This document shows positions 1 to 8,217 of a stretch of DNA of 64,000 nt, piece after piece (within the stretch, counting starts at the first letter, position 1; each line of letters begins with the position of its first letter). The notes beneath the pieces are model-generated. The model saw only the letters and a program-made list of their open reading frames with translations, was not told the origin of the DNA and did not search any database. The stretch is from positions 8,339 to 72,338 of the forward strand of contig JBFLXA010000016.1 in the NCBI GenBank assembly GCA_040757575.1, written 5' to 3'. This stretch comes from PFJX01 sp040757575 (GTDB taxonomy: Bacteria; Pseudomonadota; Gammaproteobacteria; Burkholderiales; Thiobacillaceae). A program made the translations under genes and the position numbers.

Positions 1-770
1 CCGAATCGCTCCAGCATGGCGTTGAAGGCGCGGCCGGCGCAGGCGATCTCGTCCTTACCTTCGGCATCGACCCGCAGGGTGAGGTCGGATTCCGACTCGA
101 TGCGGCCCATGGTGTCCGCCAGGCGATTGATGGGGTTGGCCACGATCTTTTTCAGGGCCATCTGCATGAGCACCATGCCGACGATGAACAGAATGGCGAA
201 CAGACCGATGTTGACCAGGACGGTATTGCGGATTTCCTTGTCCACGGGAGCCAGGTCGTAATGGATCTCGATGACCCCCAGGACCGTGCCGGCGGGGACC
301 GAGTGGCACCCCAGGCAGTTCACGCCCCGGGTGTTTTCCGTAGCCCGGTAGGGGCGGGCCACCACCAGGCGACGTCCCTCCTCGGTATCCACGATGGTGA
401 CCACTTCATTACCGCCGAGGGCCCGGGTGTCGTACTCGTTGTCCGGGTCTTCCCCCGGCAGTCCGGGGCCGTACTGGGCAGAGACTGCGGGGCCCCGCAC
501 CGCATGGGCCTCCACTACGTTGGGCATGGCGGCAATCTCTTCCTTGAGCTTGCCTCTTTCCGCCATGCCGCCGGTGAGCATGAGTTTGTTCAGGCCATCG
601 AAATAGCTGTCTGCCACCGTCTTGGTCTGCTGGGCGACGAACTCCTCGGACAGGCGCTTTTCGCTCAGGAAGGAAACCAACATGGATGCACTCAGGACGA
701 TCAGCAACATGACGGCCGTGAAAGCCATGATTTTCGCGGAAACGGTGCCTGAACATAGGCGTTTGACCAT
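1..770 (-). CDS. Methyl-accepting chemotaxis-type sensor with c-type heme motif, N-terminal part (cut by window edge)
   Basis: The gene starts at the ATG at 770 behind a GGAGAGAG ribosome binding site and runs off the left edge, leaving about 256 residues. Membrane segment 1 lies at about residues 13-34. The periplasmic domain that follows carries a single CLGCH heme-c attachment motif at 152-156, followed by a VPAGTVLGV stretch. Membrane segment 2 is at about 178-198, and a HAMP linker begins after it. The same layout and the same CxxCH-VPxGTVLGV signature recur in the complete chemoreceptor at 52520-54154, so this is very probably its paralogue with a signalling domain beyond the window. 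A HAMP histidine kinase or cyclase cannot be excluded. Heme suggests redox, NO or gas sensing, which is inference. Confidence 0.8.
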   Translation of the reverse strand, partial: MVKRLCSGTVSAKIMAFTAVMLLIVLSASMLVSFLSEKRLSEEFVAQQTKTVADSYFDGLNKLMLTGGMAERGKLKEEIAAMPNVVEAHAVRGPAVSAQYGPGLPGEDPDNEYDTRALGGNEVVTIVDTEEGRRLVVARPYRATENTRGVNCLGCHSVPAGTVLGVIEIHYDLAPVDKEIRNTVLVNIGLFAILFIVGMVLMQMALKKIVANPINRLADTMGRIESESDLTLRVDAEGKDEIACAGRAFNAMLERF

Positions 771-840
771 CTCTCTCTCCATCCTGCTTATGTCTTGTAT
801 GCCAGAGATTATCGGCTTGAAGCCGGCGAACTTTAGTGAA

Positions 841-3800
841 TCAGTGGGTTATTTCCCGCCACAGCTTGTCCAGACGCTTGACCGACACCGGCATGGGGGT
901 CTTCAGCTCCTGGGCAAAGAGGCCCACTCGCAGTTCCTGGAGCAGCCAGCGGAAGTTTTCCTGGTCGGCTTGCCAGTCCTGGGGGCCCTGCTGTCGTTGC
1001 CATTGGCGGAAGGCCGTCAGCAGCGGGGCCATCTCGTTCATGGCCCCCTGGTCCCGGGCCTGGTGGTGGGGCAGTTTTCCCAGGCGCAATTCCATGGCCT
1101 TGAGGTAGCGGGGCAGGTGGGGCAACTGGGCCGGCGGGTGGGCCAGCAGGAAGCCGGGAAACACCAGTTCATCCAGCTGGGCACGGAGGTCCGCCACCGC
1201 CGTCTTCAGGTTTGCCGGCGCCTTGGCTAGGGCCTGGTTGAGCCGCTGGGCGGCGCCCAGTACCTCCTGGACCAGGGCGGCGATGGCCGCCACCGCCGCT
1301 GGCAACCGGGGGCGAGCTTGCTGACACAGGGCCTGGAAGGCTGCCGGGCTGCGCAGTCCTGCCCCCTGGGCCGGGTCTGCCAGGACGGGCGCCAGACCCA
1401 GCACGGCGGCCACGGTGGCATCCCGCACCAGGGTTTCGCAGCGGCTGCCCTTGAACAGCAGGCCGTGTTGCAGGCAGGCGGCTTTCAGCCGGTTGGCCAG
1501 GTCCCGCTCGGTCTGCTTGAGCAGGTCCGGGTAGGCCAGCCAGACCAGCCGGGCCACCCCCAGGCGGTGGGCGCTGCGGGCGGCGGCGGGGCTATCCAGC
1601 AGGCTCAGCGCCACCCCGCCTTCTTCGGTGAGCTTCAGGGCCGGGAAGGCTTGGATGCGGCCCTGTTTATCGGCAGCTTTGAGGGGCACGGATTCGGGCA
1701 GGTCGCCGAAATCCCACTGGGTGACAGAGGCCCTTTCCAGGGGGGCCTCGCTGGCCGTGGAAGTCTGGGCCATGGCCTGGGCGGCCTGTTGGCCCAGTTG
1801 TTGGCGCAGGGCCAGCAGATCCCGTCCTTCCGCCAGGGTCTTGCCCTTGCCGTCAAGTATCCGGAAGTTCATGTGCAGGTGGGGGGGCAGGGCCTCGGGG
1901 CGCCAGGCATCCCGGGGGATGGCCTGGCCGGTGCGTTTGTGCAGGAAGGCCGCCAGTGCGTCAGTGAGGGGCTGGGACGGATGATGGGAATGGGGGATGG
2001 GGGATGGGGGATGGGAGGGAGGCTCCCCCAGCACGGTTGCTGCTGCCCGGGCGAACTCAGGCACGGGCACGAAGTTGCGGCGGATGCCCTGGGGCAGGCT
2101 CTTGATGTGGGCGGCGATCTTTTCTTCCAGCAGGCCCGGCACCAGCCAGTCGCAGGCGGCGGCAGGCACCTGGTTCAAGGCCGCCAGGGGCACTTGCAGG
2201 GTCACGCCGTCGTCCGGGGCGCCGGGCTCGAAGCGGTAGCCGAGGGGGAAGCGGCTGCCGTGGTGTTCCAGGAAGGGGGGGTAGTCCCGGGCCTGGGTGT
2301 CGCTCTGGGGATCCAGCAGGTCTTCCTTGCTGAGGAACAGGCCCCGGGGCTTGTCTTTCTCGTAGCTGTGGCGCCATTTGTCGAATGCGGCGCCGTTGTG
2401 GATGCCTTCAGGCACCCGGGCGTCGAAGAAATCGAACACCCGCTGTTCGTCCAGTTCCAGGCGGGCGTTGCGGGTGCGCTGGGCCAGATCCTCGATTTCG
2501 TCGAACAGGCGCCGGTTGTGCTGGAAGAAGGGGGCCCGGCTGTCCCAGTCCCCCTGAACCAGGGCGGCGCGGATGAATATCTCCCGGCACAGGGTCGGGT
2601 CCAGGGGGCCGTAGTGGATCTGCCGGCCGTTCACCACCGGCAGGCCGTACAGGGTGGCCCGCATGGCGGCAGACACATGGGCGGGCTTCTTGGCCCAGTG
2701 GGGATCGCTGTAGCTGATCTTGAGCAGGTGGCGGGCGATGTGCTCGATCCACTCGGGCTCGACCTTGGCGATCGTTCTGGCATACACCCGCCGGGTCTCG
2801 ACGATCTCGGCGGCCATGACCCATTTCGGCTTTTTCTTCACCCCGGAGCCGGGGAAGGGCAGGAATTTCATGTCCCGGGCCCCCAGGTAGACACCGTCTT
2901 CGGTGAGCATGCCCAGGTTGCCCAACAGGCCGGTCATCAGGGCCTGGTGCAGGGGGGCGTATTGGGGATGGGGAATGGGGGATGGAGGATGGGAGGGGGT
3001 GGTTTGGGGTTTTTCCCCATTCCCCATTTCCCATTCCCCATCCCCGCCTTCAGAAACCTTCCACCCCAACTCCTTCACCTGGACCGTCAGTTGCCCATAC
3101 ACGTCCCGCCATTCCCGCACCCGGTTGGGGGAAAGGAATTCGCGGCGCAACTGTTCCCGCAGCTTTTTCTGGCTCTTGCGGTGGGCGTTCAGCCCGTCCA
3201 GGTAATGCCACAGCTTCAGGACGGCGATGAAGTCGGAGTTGGGGTCGGCGAAGCGGCGGTGTTTTTCGTCCGCCGCCTGCTGGGCCTCCAGGGGCCGGTC
3301 CCGGGGGTCCTGGACGGACAGAAAGGCGGCGATGACCAGGGCCTCGTGCAATACGGCTTTTTCCTTGGCGGCGATGAGCATGCGGCCGATGCGCGGGTCC
3401 AGGGGCAGGCGGGCCAGTTGCTTGCCGATGGGGGTGAGGCGCTGGGCCTCGTCCAGGGCACCCAGTTCCGTGAGCAGTTGCTGGCCGTCCCGAATCCGCT
3501 TGCCCTCCGGCGGGTCCAGGAAGGGGAAGGCGTCGATGTCCGGCAGGTGCAGCGATTTCATGCGCAGGATCACCCCGGCCAGGGACGAGCGCAGCAGTTC
3601 CGGCGTGGTGTAGCGGGGCCGGGACTGGAAATCCTGCGCGTCGTAAAGGCGGATGCAGATGCCCTCCGCCACCCGGCCGCAGCGGCCCATGCGCTGGTTG
3701 GCGGAGGCCTGGGACACCTTCTCGATCTTCAGTTGCTCGATCTTGTTGCGGATGGAATAGCGCTTCACCCGGGCCAGGCCCGCGTCCACCACGTAGCGGA

Positions 3801-4803
3801 TGCCCGGCACCGTGAGGGAGGTTTCCGCCACGTTGGTGGCCAGGACGATGCGCCGGCCCGGGTGACTGGCAAACACCTTTTCCTGCTCCGCCACGGACAG
3901 GCGGGCGAACAGGGGCAGGATTTCGGTATGCGGCGGGTGGTGCTTGCGCAGGTCCTCCATGGCATCCCGGATTTCCCGTTCCCCGGGCAGGAAGACCAGG
4001 ATGTCGCCAGGGCCTTCGGCGGCCAGTTCGTCGACGGCGTGGAGCAGGGCAGTGGCGAAATCAGGCTCTTCCTGGGCAGATGGAGCCGGTGGCGCGGAAC
4101 CGGCGTCGCTCCCTCCCTTCACGATCCCCTTCTCCCTTCCCCCTTCCCCCTTCACTTCCACAGGCCGATACCGCACCTCCACCGGATAGGTCCGTCCCGA
4201 CACCTCCACCACCGGCGCGCCGTTGAAATAGGCGGAGAACCGGTCTGCCTCCAGGGTGGCGGAGGAAAGGATGAGCTTCAGGTCCGGTCGCCGGGGCAGC
4301 AGGGTCTTCAAATAGCCCAGCAGGAAATCGATGTTCAGGCTACGTTCGTGGGCCTCGTCCAGAATCAGGGTGTCGTAGGCGCGGAATTCCGGGTCCGACT
4401 GGGTTTCTGCCAGCAGGATGCCGTCGGTCATGACCTTGATCCGGGACCGGTCGCTGACCTGATCGGTAAAACGCACCTGCCAGCCCACCAGGCCGCCGAG
4501 TTCGGACTGGGTTTCCTGGGCGATGCGGTGGGCCACGGTCTTGGCGGCGATGCGTCGGGGCTGGGTCATGCCCACCATGCCGCCGGTCCAGCCTTCGCCT
4601 TTCTCGCCGATGCGGCCCCGGCCGGCGCTCAAGGCGATCTTGGGCAGCTGGGTTGTCTTTCCGGAGCCCGTTTCGCCGCAGACGATGACTACTTGATGGG
4701 CGACAAGCGCGGCGGCGATATCCGCCCGCCGGGCGGAAACAGGAAGGTGCTCGGGAAAGCTCAGCTCGGGTATGGTTTGGGGGTTGATGTCGGTGGGGCC
4801 CAT
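841..4803 (-). CDS. hrpA: ATP-dependent RNA helicase HrpA (DEAH box)
   Basis: This is a DEAH-box RNA helicase of about 1320 residues, close to the 1300 of E. coli HrpA. Walker A GETGSGKT lies at residues 43-50, the DEAH motif at about 149-152, and an SSAT motif follows. Further on are the helicase C domain (QRMGRCGR), the HA2/OB-fold region and the long C-terminal DUF3418-type extension. The start at 4803 (MGPTDIN) was chosen because homology to the family begins just after it; ATG 4821 is an in-frame alternative and upstream extension looks non-coding. The gene is odd in carrying three low-complexity, Pro/Gly/Glu-rich insertions encoded by 7-bp tandem repeats (1986-2020, 2964-3045, 4127-4154). 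All keep the reading frame. HrpA is implicated in ribosome rescue and mRNA processing in E. coli. Confidence 0.95.
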   Translation of the reverse strand: MGPTDINPQTIPELSFPEHLPVSARRADIAAALVAHQVVIVCGETGSGKTTQLPKIALSAGRGRIGEKGEGWTGGMVGMTQPRRIAAKTVAHRIAQETQSELGGLVGWQVRFTDQVSDRSRIKVMTDGILLAETQSDPEFRAYDTLILDEAHERSLNIDFLLGYLKTLLPRRPDLKLILSSATLEADRFSAYFNGAPVVEVSGRTYPVEVRYRPVEVKGEGGREKGIVKGGSDAGSAPPAPSAQEEPDFATALLHAVDELAAEGPGDILVFLPGEREIRDAMEDLRKHHPPHTEILPLFARLSVAEQEKVFASHPGRRIVLATNVAETSLTVPGIRYVVDAGLARVKRYSIRNKIEQLKIEKVSQASANQRMGRCGRVAEGICIRLYDAQDFQSRPRYTTPELLRSSLAGVILRMKSLHLPDIDAFPFLDPPEGKRIRDGQQLLTELGALDEAQRLTPIGKQLARLPLDPRIGRMLIAAKEKAVLHEALVIAAFLSVQDPRDRPLEAQQAADEKHRRFADPNSDFIAVLKLWHYLDGLNAHRKSQKKLREQLRREFLSPNRVREWRDVYGQLTVQVKELGWKVSEGGDGEWEMGNGEKPQTTPSHPPSPIPHPQYAPLHQALMTGLLGNLGMLTEDGVYLGARDMKFLPFPGSGVKKKPKWVMAAEIVETRRVYARTIAKVEPEWIEHIARHLLKISYSDPHWAKKPAHVSAAMRATLYGLPVVNGRQIHYGPLDPTLCREIFIRAALVQGDWDSRAPFFQHNRRLFDEIEDLAQRTRNARLELDEQRVFDFFDARVPEGIHNGAAFDKWRHSYEKDKPRGLFLSKEDLLDPQSDTQARDYPPFLEHHGSRFPLGYRFEPGAPDDGVTLQVPLAALNQVPAAACDWLVPGLLEEKIAAHIKSLPQGIRRNFVPVPEFARAAATVLGEPPSHPPSPIPHSHHPSQPLTDALAAFLHKRTGQAIPRDAWRPEALPPHLHMNFRILDGKGKTLAEGRDLLALRQQLGQQAAQAMAQTSTASEAPLERASVTQWDFGDLPESVPLKAADKQGRIQAFPALKLTEEGGVALSLLDSPAAARSAHRLGVARLVWLAYPDLLKQTERDLANRLKAACLQHGLLFKGSRCETLVRDATVAAVLGLAPVLADPAQGAGLRSPAAFQALCQQARPRLPAAVAAIAALVQEVLGAAQRLNQALAKAPANLKTAVADLRAQLDELVFPGFLLAHPPAQLPHLPRYLKAMELRLGKLPHHQARDQGAMNEMAPLLTAFRQWQRQQGPQDWQADQENFRWLLQELRVGLFAQELKTPMPVSVKRLDKLWREITH
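1986..2020. repeat. Heptamer repeat arm inside hrpA (first)
   Basis: Four consecutive 7-bp units are visible: GGGAATG, GGGGATG, GGGGATG, GGGGATG, then a degenerate GGAGGGA. They are translated on the minus strand as a Pro/Ser/His-rich segment within HrpA. Only one arm is present here, with no obvious complementary arm nearby. Confidence 0.85.
2964..3045. repeat. Heptamer inverted repeat (hairpin) inside hrpA (second)
   Basis: The left arm is GGGGATG, GGGAATG, GGGGATG, GAGGATG (2964-2991). The right arm is CCCCATT, CCCCATT, TCCCATT, CCCCATC (3015-3042). A loop of about 23 bases separates them, giving a long G-rich/C-rich hairpin. It is read in frame in HrpA as a Gly/Glu/Trp-rich segment followed by a Pro/His-rich one. 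Confidence 0.9.
4127..4154. repeat. Heptamer repeat arm inside hrpA (third, variant unit)
   Basis: Four exact-phase 7-bp units: CCCTTCT, CCCTTCC, CCCTTCC, CCCTTCA. They encode a Lys/Gly/Glu-rich linker on the minus strand between the two RecA-like halves of HrpA. The unit differs in sequence from the other two hrpA repeats but has the same period. Confidence 0.8.
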
Positions 4804-4819
4804 GGGGCGGGAAACTAGC

Positions 4820-6100
4820 ATGAATTTTTTCAGACGTTGCGGGGGCAGGGTTCGGGCTCTTTTGCTGGGGGCGGGGTTGGGCATGGCGGGCTTGGGGGTC
4901 CAGGCGACGGAAATCCGGGTCATGGACCTGCGTCTGGATCTGGCCCCCGGCTGGGTTACGGCCCCCGCCGCCCAGGTGGACGAATCGGATGCCTGGAGCC
5001 TGTCACTGCCGGTGGAGGGTGGAGTGGCCCTGGAAGTGCTGATCCCCCGCAGCCCGCCCCTGCTCAAGTCCGATGGCGAAACCTTTTACCGCAACCTGAC
5101 CCGCAAGTGGCAGGCCCAGCACGGCAAGGAGGTGGCCGTGGGCTGGGGCCACTTCGGTTCCCAGGAGGCGGGGCCGGGGGCGACTCGCTGGCTGATCGGC
5201 CGGCGGCCCAGCCGGACCGGGGAGGGGGTGGTGTTCCACCTGGCCACGGTGCAGGCAGGCCGGGCCTACAGCGTGTTGGTGATCGCGCCGCCTGGCAGTG
5301 ACGCCCTGCCCCCGGAGGCTCAGATTCTGCTGGCCGGGCTGGCATTCAACCCCCAGGATGTGGCTGCCCCCCTTTCATTGCCCATCGTAGATGTCGCCGC
5401 CAACTCTGCCGCTGTCGCTTCCGCAACGTCACCTGTAACCACCCGCTGGCGCCGCGCCGGGAGCCGGGTACTGGTGCCCGAGGGGGAAGTACTTTCCGCC
5501 CTGGCCCAGGCAGAGACGGAGGCGATGGGGGACACGGGCATGCTGACGAGCTTTGTTTTTCAGGCCCAGGCCCTGAACGGGAACACTTTGGGGGCGGGCT
5601 GGACCCTGGAAGGATTCCGCTGGGCATCCCGGTTCGGCCGGGACCAGCAGGTGCCCTTCGCCAGCCGGGGCCGACTGGACCTGACCGCAGCCGAAACCTG
5701 GGGCGCCGATGGACGGCTGCCTGTGACCCTGGTGCTGCGGGTGGACGAGACGGAAACCCCCTTGGCAGCGGTGATGGAGGCCCGTGCCTATTGCGGCCCA
5801 GCAGGACCCTGGACGGAGGCCATGAAGGCACTGGAGAAAGGCGCCAGGGCGCCCCTGCGTCGCTTGGCGGAGAAACACGGCTGCCCTGATGCGGAGGGGA
5901 AGTTGGCAATACAGACCCGTTGGGAGGCTCATGGAGTGGATCATCTGAGCAGGGAACGGGGAGTGGAAATGCCCCTGCCGGGCTACGGGGTGGGGGTCCG
6001 CTGGCTTGAGGTCAGCCTCGATCCCCAGCCAGGATCCGTGGGGGATGGCTTGCTCGAACGACTGGCCCTGGTATTGATGTTCGAGCCGGAGCACCGCTGA
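4820..6100 (+). CDS. Exported protein of unknown function
   Basis: This encodes 426 residues. I chose the ATG at 4820 because it opens a typical signal peptide (positively charged start, about 15 hydrophobic residues, cleavage near VQA-TE). A GGGGCGGGA purine stretch precedes it. I recognise no family. The mature part looks like a soluble periplasmic protein of mixed composition with few cysteines and no membrane segment after the signal. The gene is divergent from hrpA with only 16 bp between the chosen start codons, so the two 5' regions, and probably their promoters, overlap the opposite coding sequences. It is convergent with the HD-domain gene downstream. Confidence 0.7.
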   Translation: MNFFRRCGGRVRALLLGAGLGMAGLGVQATEIRVMDLRLDLAPGWVTAPAAQVDESDAWSLSLPVEGGVALEVLIPRSPPLLKSDGETFYRNLTRKWQAQHGKEVAVGWGHFGSQEAGPGATRWLIGRRPSRTGEGVVFHLATVQAGRAYSVLVIAPPGSDALPPEAQILLAGLAFNPQDVAAPLSLPIVDVAANSAAVASATSPVTTRWRRAGSRVLVPEGEVLSALAQAETEAMGDTGMLTSFVFQAQALNGNTLGAGWTLEGFRWASRFGRDQQVPFASRGRLDLTAAETWGADGRLPVTLVLRVDETETPLAAVMEARAYCGPAGPWTEAMKALEKGARAPLRRLAEKHGCPDAEGKLAIQTRWEAHGVDHLSRERGVEMPLPGYGVGVRWLEVSLDPQPGSVGDGLLERLALVLMFEPEHR

Positions 6101-6115
6101 CAAGCCGTGCTCCGG
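6086..6115 (+). terminator. Hairpin at the 3' end of the exported-protein gene
   Basis: Perfect 9-bp stem CCGGAGCAC / GTGCTCCGG enclosing the stop codon, located between two convergent genes. No T-run follows, so a terminator role is only suggested by position. Confidence 0.35.
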
Positions 6116-6143
6116 ACCAGGGGATTAATTGGTCGAGGTTGGG

Positions 6144-7241
6144 CTAGCCCGCTGCCCAGACCCGGGACCAGTCCAGCCCTGTGTTGTGGAACAGGGGCAG
6201 GTAGGTGTAGTCCCGGATGGCGTAATCCGGCCGGCTGGTATCCCGGGCCTGGTGGCGGCCTACCGGGTTGCCCGTGGGACGCAGCAGGCTGATGACGTAG
6301 GCGGGACGGCTGCGGCGCTCGAACCAGCGGGTGACCAGGGCGGTTTCCCGGTTGGCCAGGCGTACCAGAGTGCCAGGGGGGTAGTAGCCCATCAGCCGGC
6401 GCAGGGCCAGCATGACGGCGTCGTCCAGCTTGCCCCGTTCCCGCCGGAACAGGTCCCGCAGGGCCTGGCGGGGGTAGCGGCATACCCGGCCATGGCGATG
6501 ACTGAGAAAGGCGGACCACACATCCGCCGCTCGCAGGATACGGGCCTCCTGGGTGATGGCCGAGCCCAGCACGCCAAAGGGGTAGCCGCTACCGTCCAGG
6601 TTTTCATGGTGCTGGCTCACCGCCATCAGCCAGCGGGCGTCGTCCACCCCCAGCCGGGCAAGCATTTCCGCGCTGTGCCAGGCGTGTAGCCGCAATTGAG
6701 CCTGGTCTTCGCCGCTGGGGGCAGCGGGGGAGCAGGACATGCGGTCCTGGAGGTCGTGGCTGGCCAGATTCATGGTCAGGGCGCCGCAGACCACCGTGAG
6801 CTGGCCGGCCTCGGAAAGACCCATGTCCTGGGCCAGCAGCAGGGCGATGGCGGCGGCATGCAGGGAATGGCGACGGGCCAGGCTAGCCAGGTCCAGGTGG
6901 TTGGTCATGCCCAGGGCCAGTTCCGGGTGCCCCAGCACCAGCAGGCGCAGGGCATCCGCCAGGGCGATGAGGGCCTGGATGTCCAGGTTGTCTGTCGGGT
7001 GCAGCAGGCTGTCGTACTGGCGGGCGATCTCCTGCAGGGTCTGATAGGGGGAGGCCTGGAGGGAGTCTTCCCCCTGACTAGGGCGCAGCAGGCGCATGGC
7101 GGCCAGGCGGGCCAGGCGTTCCGGGTCGGAGATGACGCTGCCTCCCCGGGCGATGAGGACGCCCTGCTGGTTGTAGAGGTCATGGGGCAGGGGGGCATCC
7201 AGCAGATGGATGCCGATTTCCACGGGGAGGAGGTTGCGCAT
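6144..7241 (-). CDS. HD-GYP-like domain protein, first HD motif degenerate
   Basis: About 365 residues with no signal peptide or membrane segment. The C-terminal half keeps the hallmark HD-GYP tail: HHENLDGSGYP followed by RILRAADVW. Where catalytic HD-GYP proteins have HDIGK, this protein reads CGALTMNLA, so the first metal-binding HD pair is missing. That suggests a c-di-GMP receptor or an inactive homologue rather than a working phosphodiesterase. The ATG at 7241 is preferred over an upstream TTG at 7250. It converges on the exported-protein gene. Compare the neighbouring 8218-10875 protein, in which the HD motif is intact. Confidence 0.8.
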   Translation of the reverse strand: MRNLLPVEIGIHLLDAPLPHDLYNQQGVLIARGGSVISDPERLARLAAMRLLRPSQGEDSLQASPYQTLQEIARQYDSLLHPTDNLDIQALIALADALRLLVLGHPELALGMTNHLDLASLARRHSLHAAAIALLLAQDMGLSEAGQLTVVCGALTMNLASHDLQDRMSCSPAAPSGEDQAQLRLHAWHSAEMLARLGVDDARWLMAVSQHHENLDGSGYPFGVLGSAITQEARILRAADVWSAFLSHRHGRVCRYPRQALRDLFRRERGKLDDAVMLALRRLMGYYPPGTLVRLANRETALVTRWFERRSRPAYVISLLRPTGNPVGRHQARDTSRPDYAIRDYTYLPLFHNTGLDWSRVWAAG

Positions 7242-7268
7242 GCCTGGCAATCAGCTGGGAAACACAAG

Positions 7269-7283
7269 TTGATTGTAGATCAA
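7269..7283. promoter_or_regulatory. Palindrome TTGAT-N5-ATCAA upstream of the HD-GYP-like gene
   Basis: A perfect 5-bp dyad, TTGAT TGTAG ATCAA, sits about 28 bp upstream of the start at 7241. It resembles an FNR/CRP-family half-site pair, but the spacer is 5 rather than the canonical 4. An operator is possible but unproven. Confidence 0.35.
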
Positions 7284-7335
7284 TGTGTTATGGCGTCGAG
7301 GGGGAAGTTTTGCCAAGGGCGAAGGATCGCCCGGA

Positions 7336-7995
7336 TCAGCGGTTCAGATAGCGCCGGTCGTCAAAGGTGGCCACCCATTCCGGGCGCCAGACCACCATCA
7401 TGGTGAGCATCATGCCTGTGGCGAAGGCTTCACCCCAGGCGATGAGCAGGTAGAAGGGCAGATAATCTTCCAGCAGATAACTCCATGTGTAGGCGCCGGA
7501 CAGGGCGACGAACACGGTGGAGGTCAGGCCCACCGCCAGGACCGCCAGGGCCGAGCCGAAGAAGGCGTTGAAGAAAATGTATATGAAGAAATGGTTGGTC
7601 ATGCGGCCGTCCACCAGGCGGTAGATGGCCCAGCTTATGCCCACGGGCAAGGCGCCCATGATCAGCCAGTTGGCGGCGAAGGCGGCGTATTCCCCATGCC
7701 AGAGGGTGATGGCGCCGGTGATCAGGGCCACGGCCACCAGGGCGAACAGGGGGCGGAACATCAGGGTAAGTGCCGTGGCACCCAGCAAGTGGAAGTTCAG
7801 CCCCGGCTTGATGCCGGTCTTGATGAGCCACAGTCCCAGCACCGCGACGGTGGCGCCAAGGAATACATTGAGATTGGCCCGGTCCAGCAGCATGGCCCAG
7901 CTGCCCCGGCGCAGGATAAGCAGGAACAGGGCACCTGCCAGAAGCCAGAGTATCCAGAGCCAGGTAGCAGGAATGTGGGCGGAGACGAGATTCAT
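7336..7995 (-). CDS. CbiM-like energy-coupling-factor permease
   Basis: 219 residues, almost entirely hydrophobic, with about six or seven membrane segments. The N terminus (MNLVSAHIP) and an internal LNFHLLGATALTL segment resemble the CbiM/NikM metal-uptake permease family, in which N-terminal histidines bind Ni or Co. The protein stands alone: no CbiN/Q/O partner genes lie beside it, so transport by a complete ECF system is not shown here. A metal-related membrane role is inferred. Confidence 0.65.
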   Translation of the reverse strand: MNLVSAHIPATWLWILWLLAGALFLLILRRGSWAMLLDRANLNVFLGATVAVLGLWLIKTGIKPGLNFHLLGATALTLMFRPLFALVAVALITGAITLWHGEYAAFAANWLIMGALPVGISWAIYRLVDGRMTNHFFIYIFFNAFFGSALAVLAVGLTSTVFVALSGAYTWSYLLEDYLPFYLLIAWGEAFATGMMLTMMVVWRPEWVATFDDRRYLNR

Positions 7996-8217
7996 GATGA
8001 AGCAGGAACAACGGAGGCATTCATTCTAGGGGATGCGGTGGCGATGTGAGCCGGATTCATCCTGGTCCAGAGCCAGCCTTCCAATCCCCGCTAGTGGGGC
8101 CTTCCCTGAGGGGAAGGATGGCATGCGGTTGACTGCCTACAGGCGTACCATGCCTGAAGCGCATTGTCGGCCAATAGCCGGCAACGAGACAGATCAACAT
8201 CCTCACCCGGAGTCGCC

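Noticed and set aside
1318..4818. 1166-codon open frame on the plus strand antisense to hrpA
   Set aside because: It mirrors the hrpA codon positions in GC-rich DNA, is rich in Gly/Gln/Val/His low-complexity sequence, and shows no domain.
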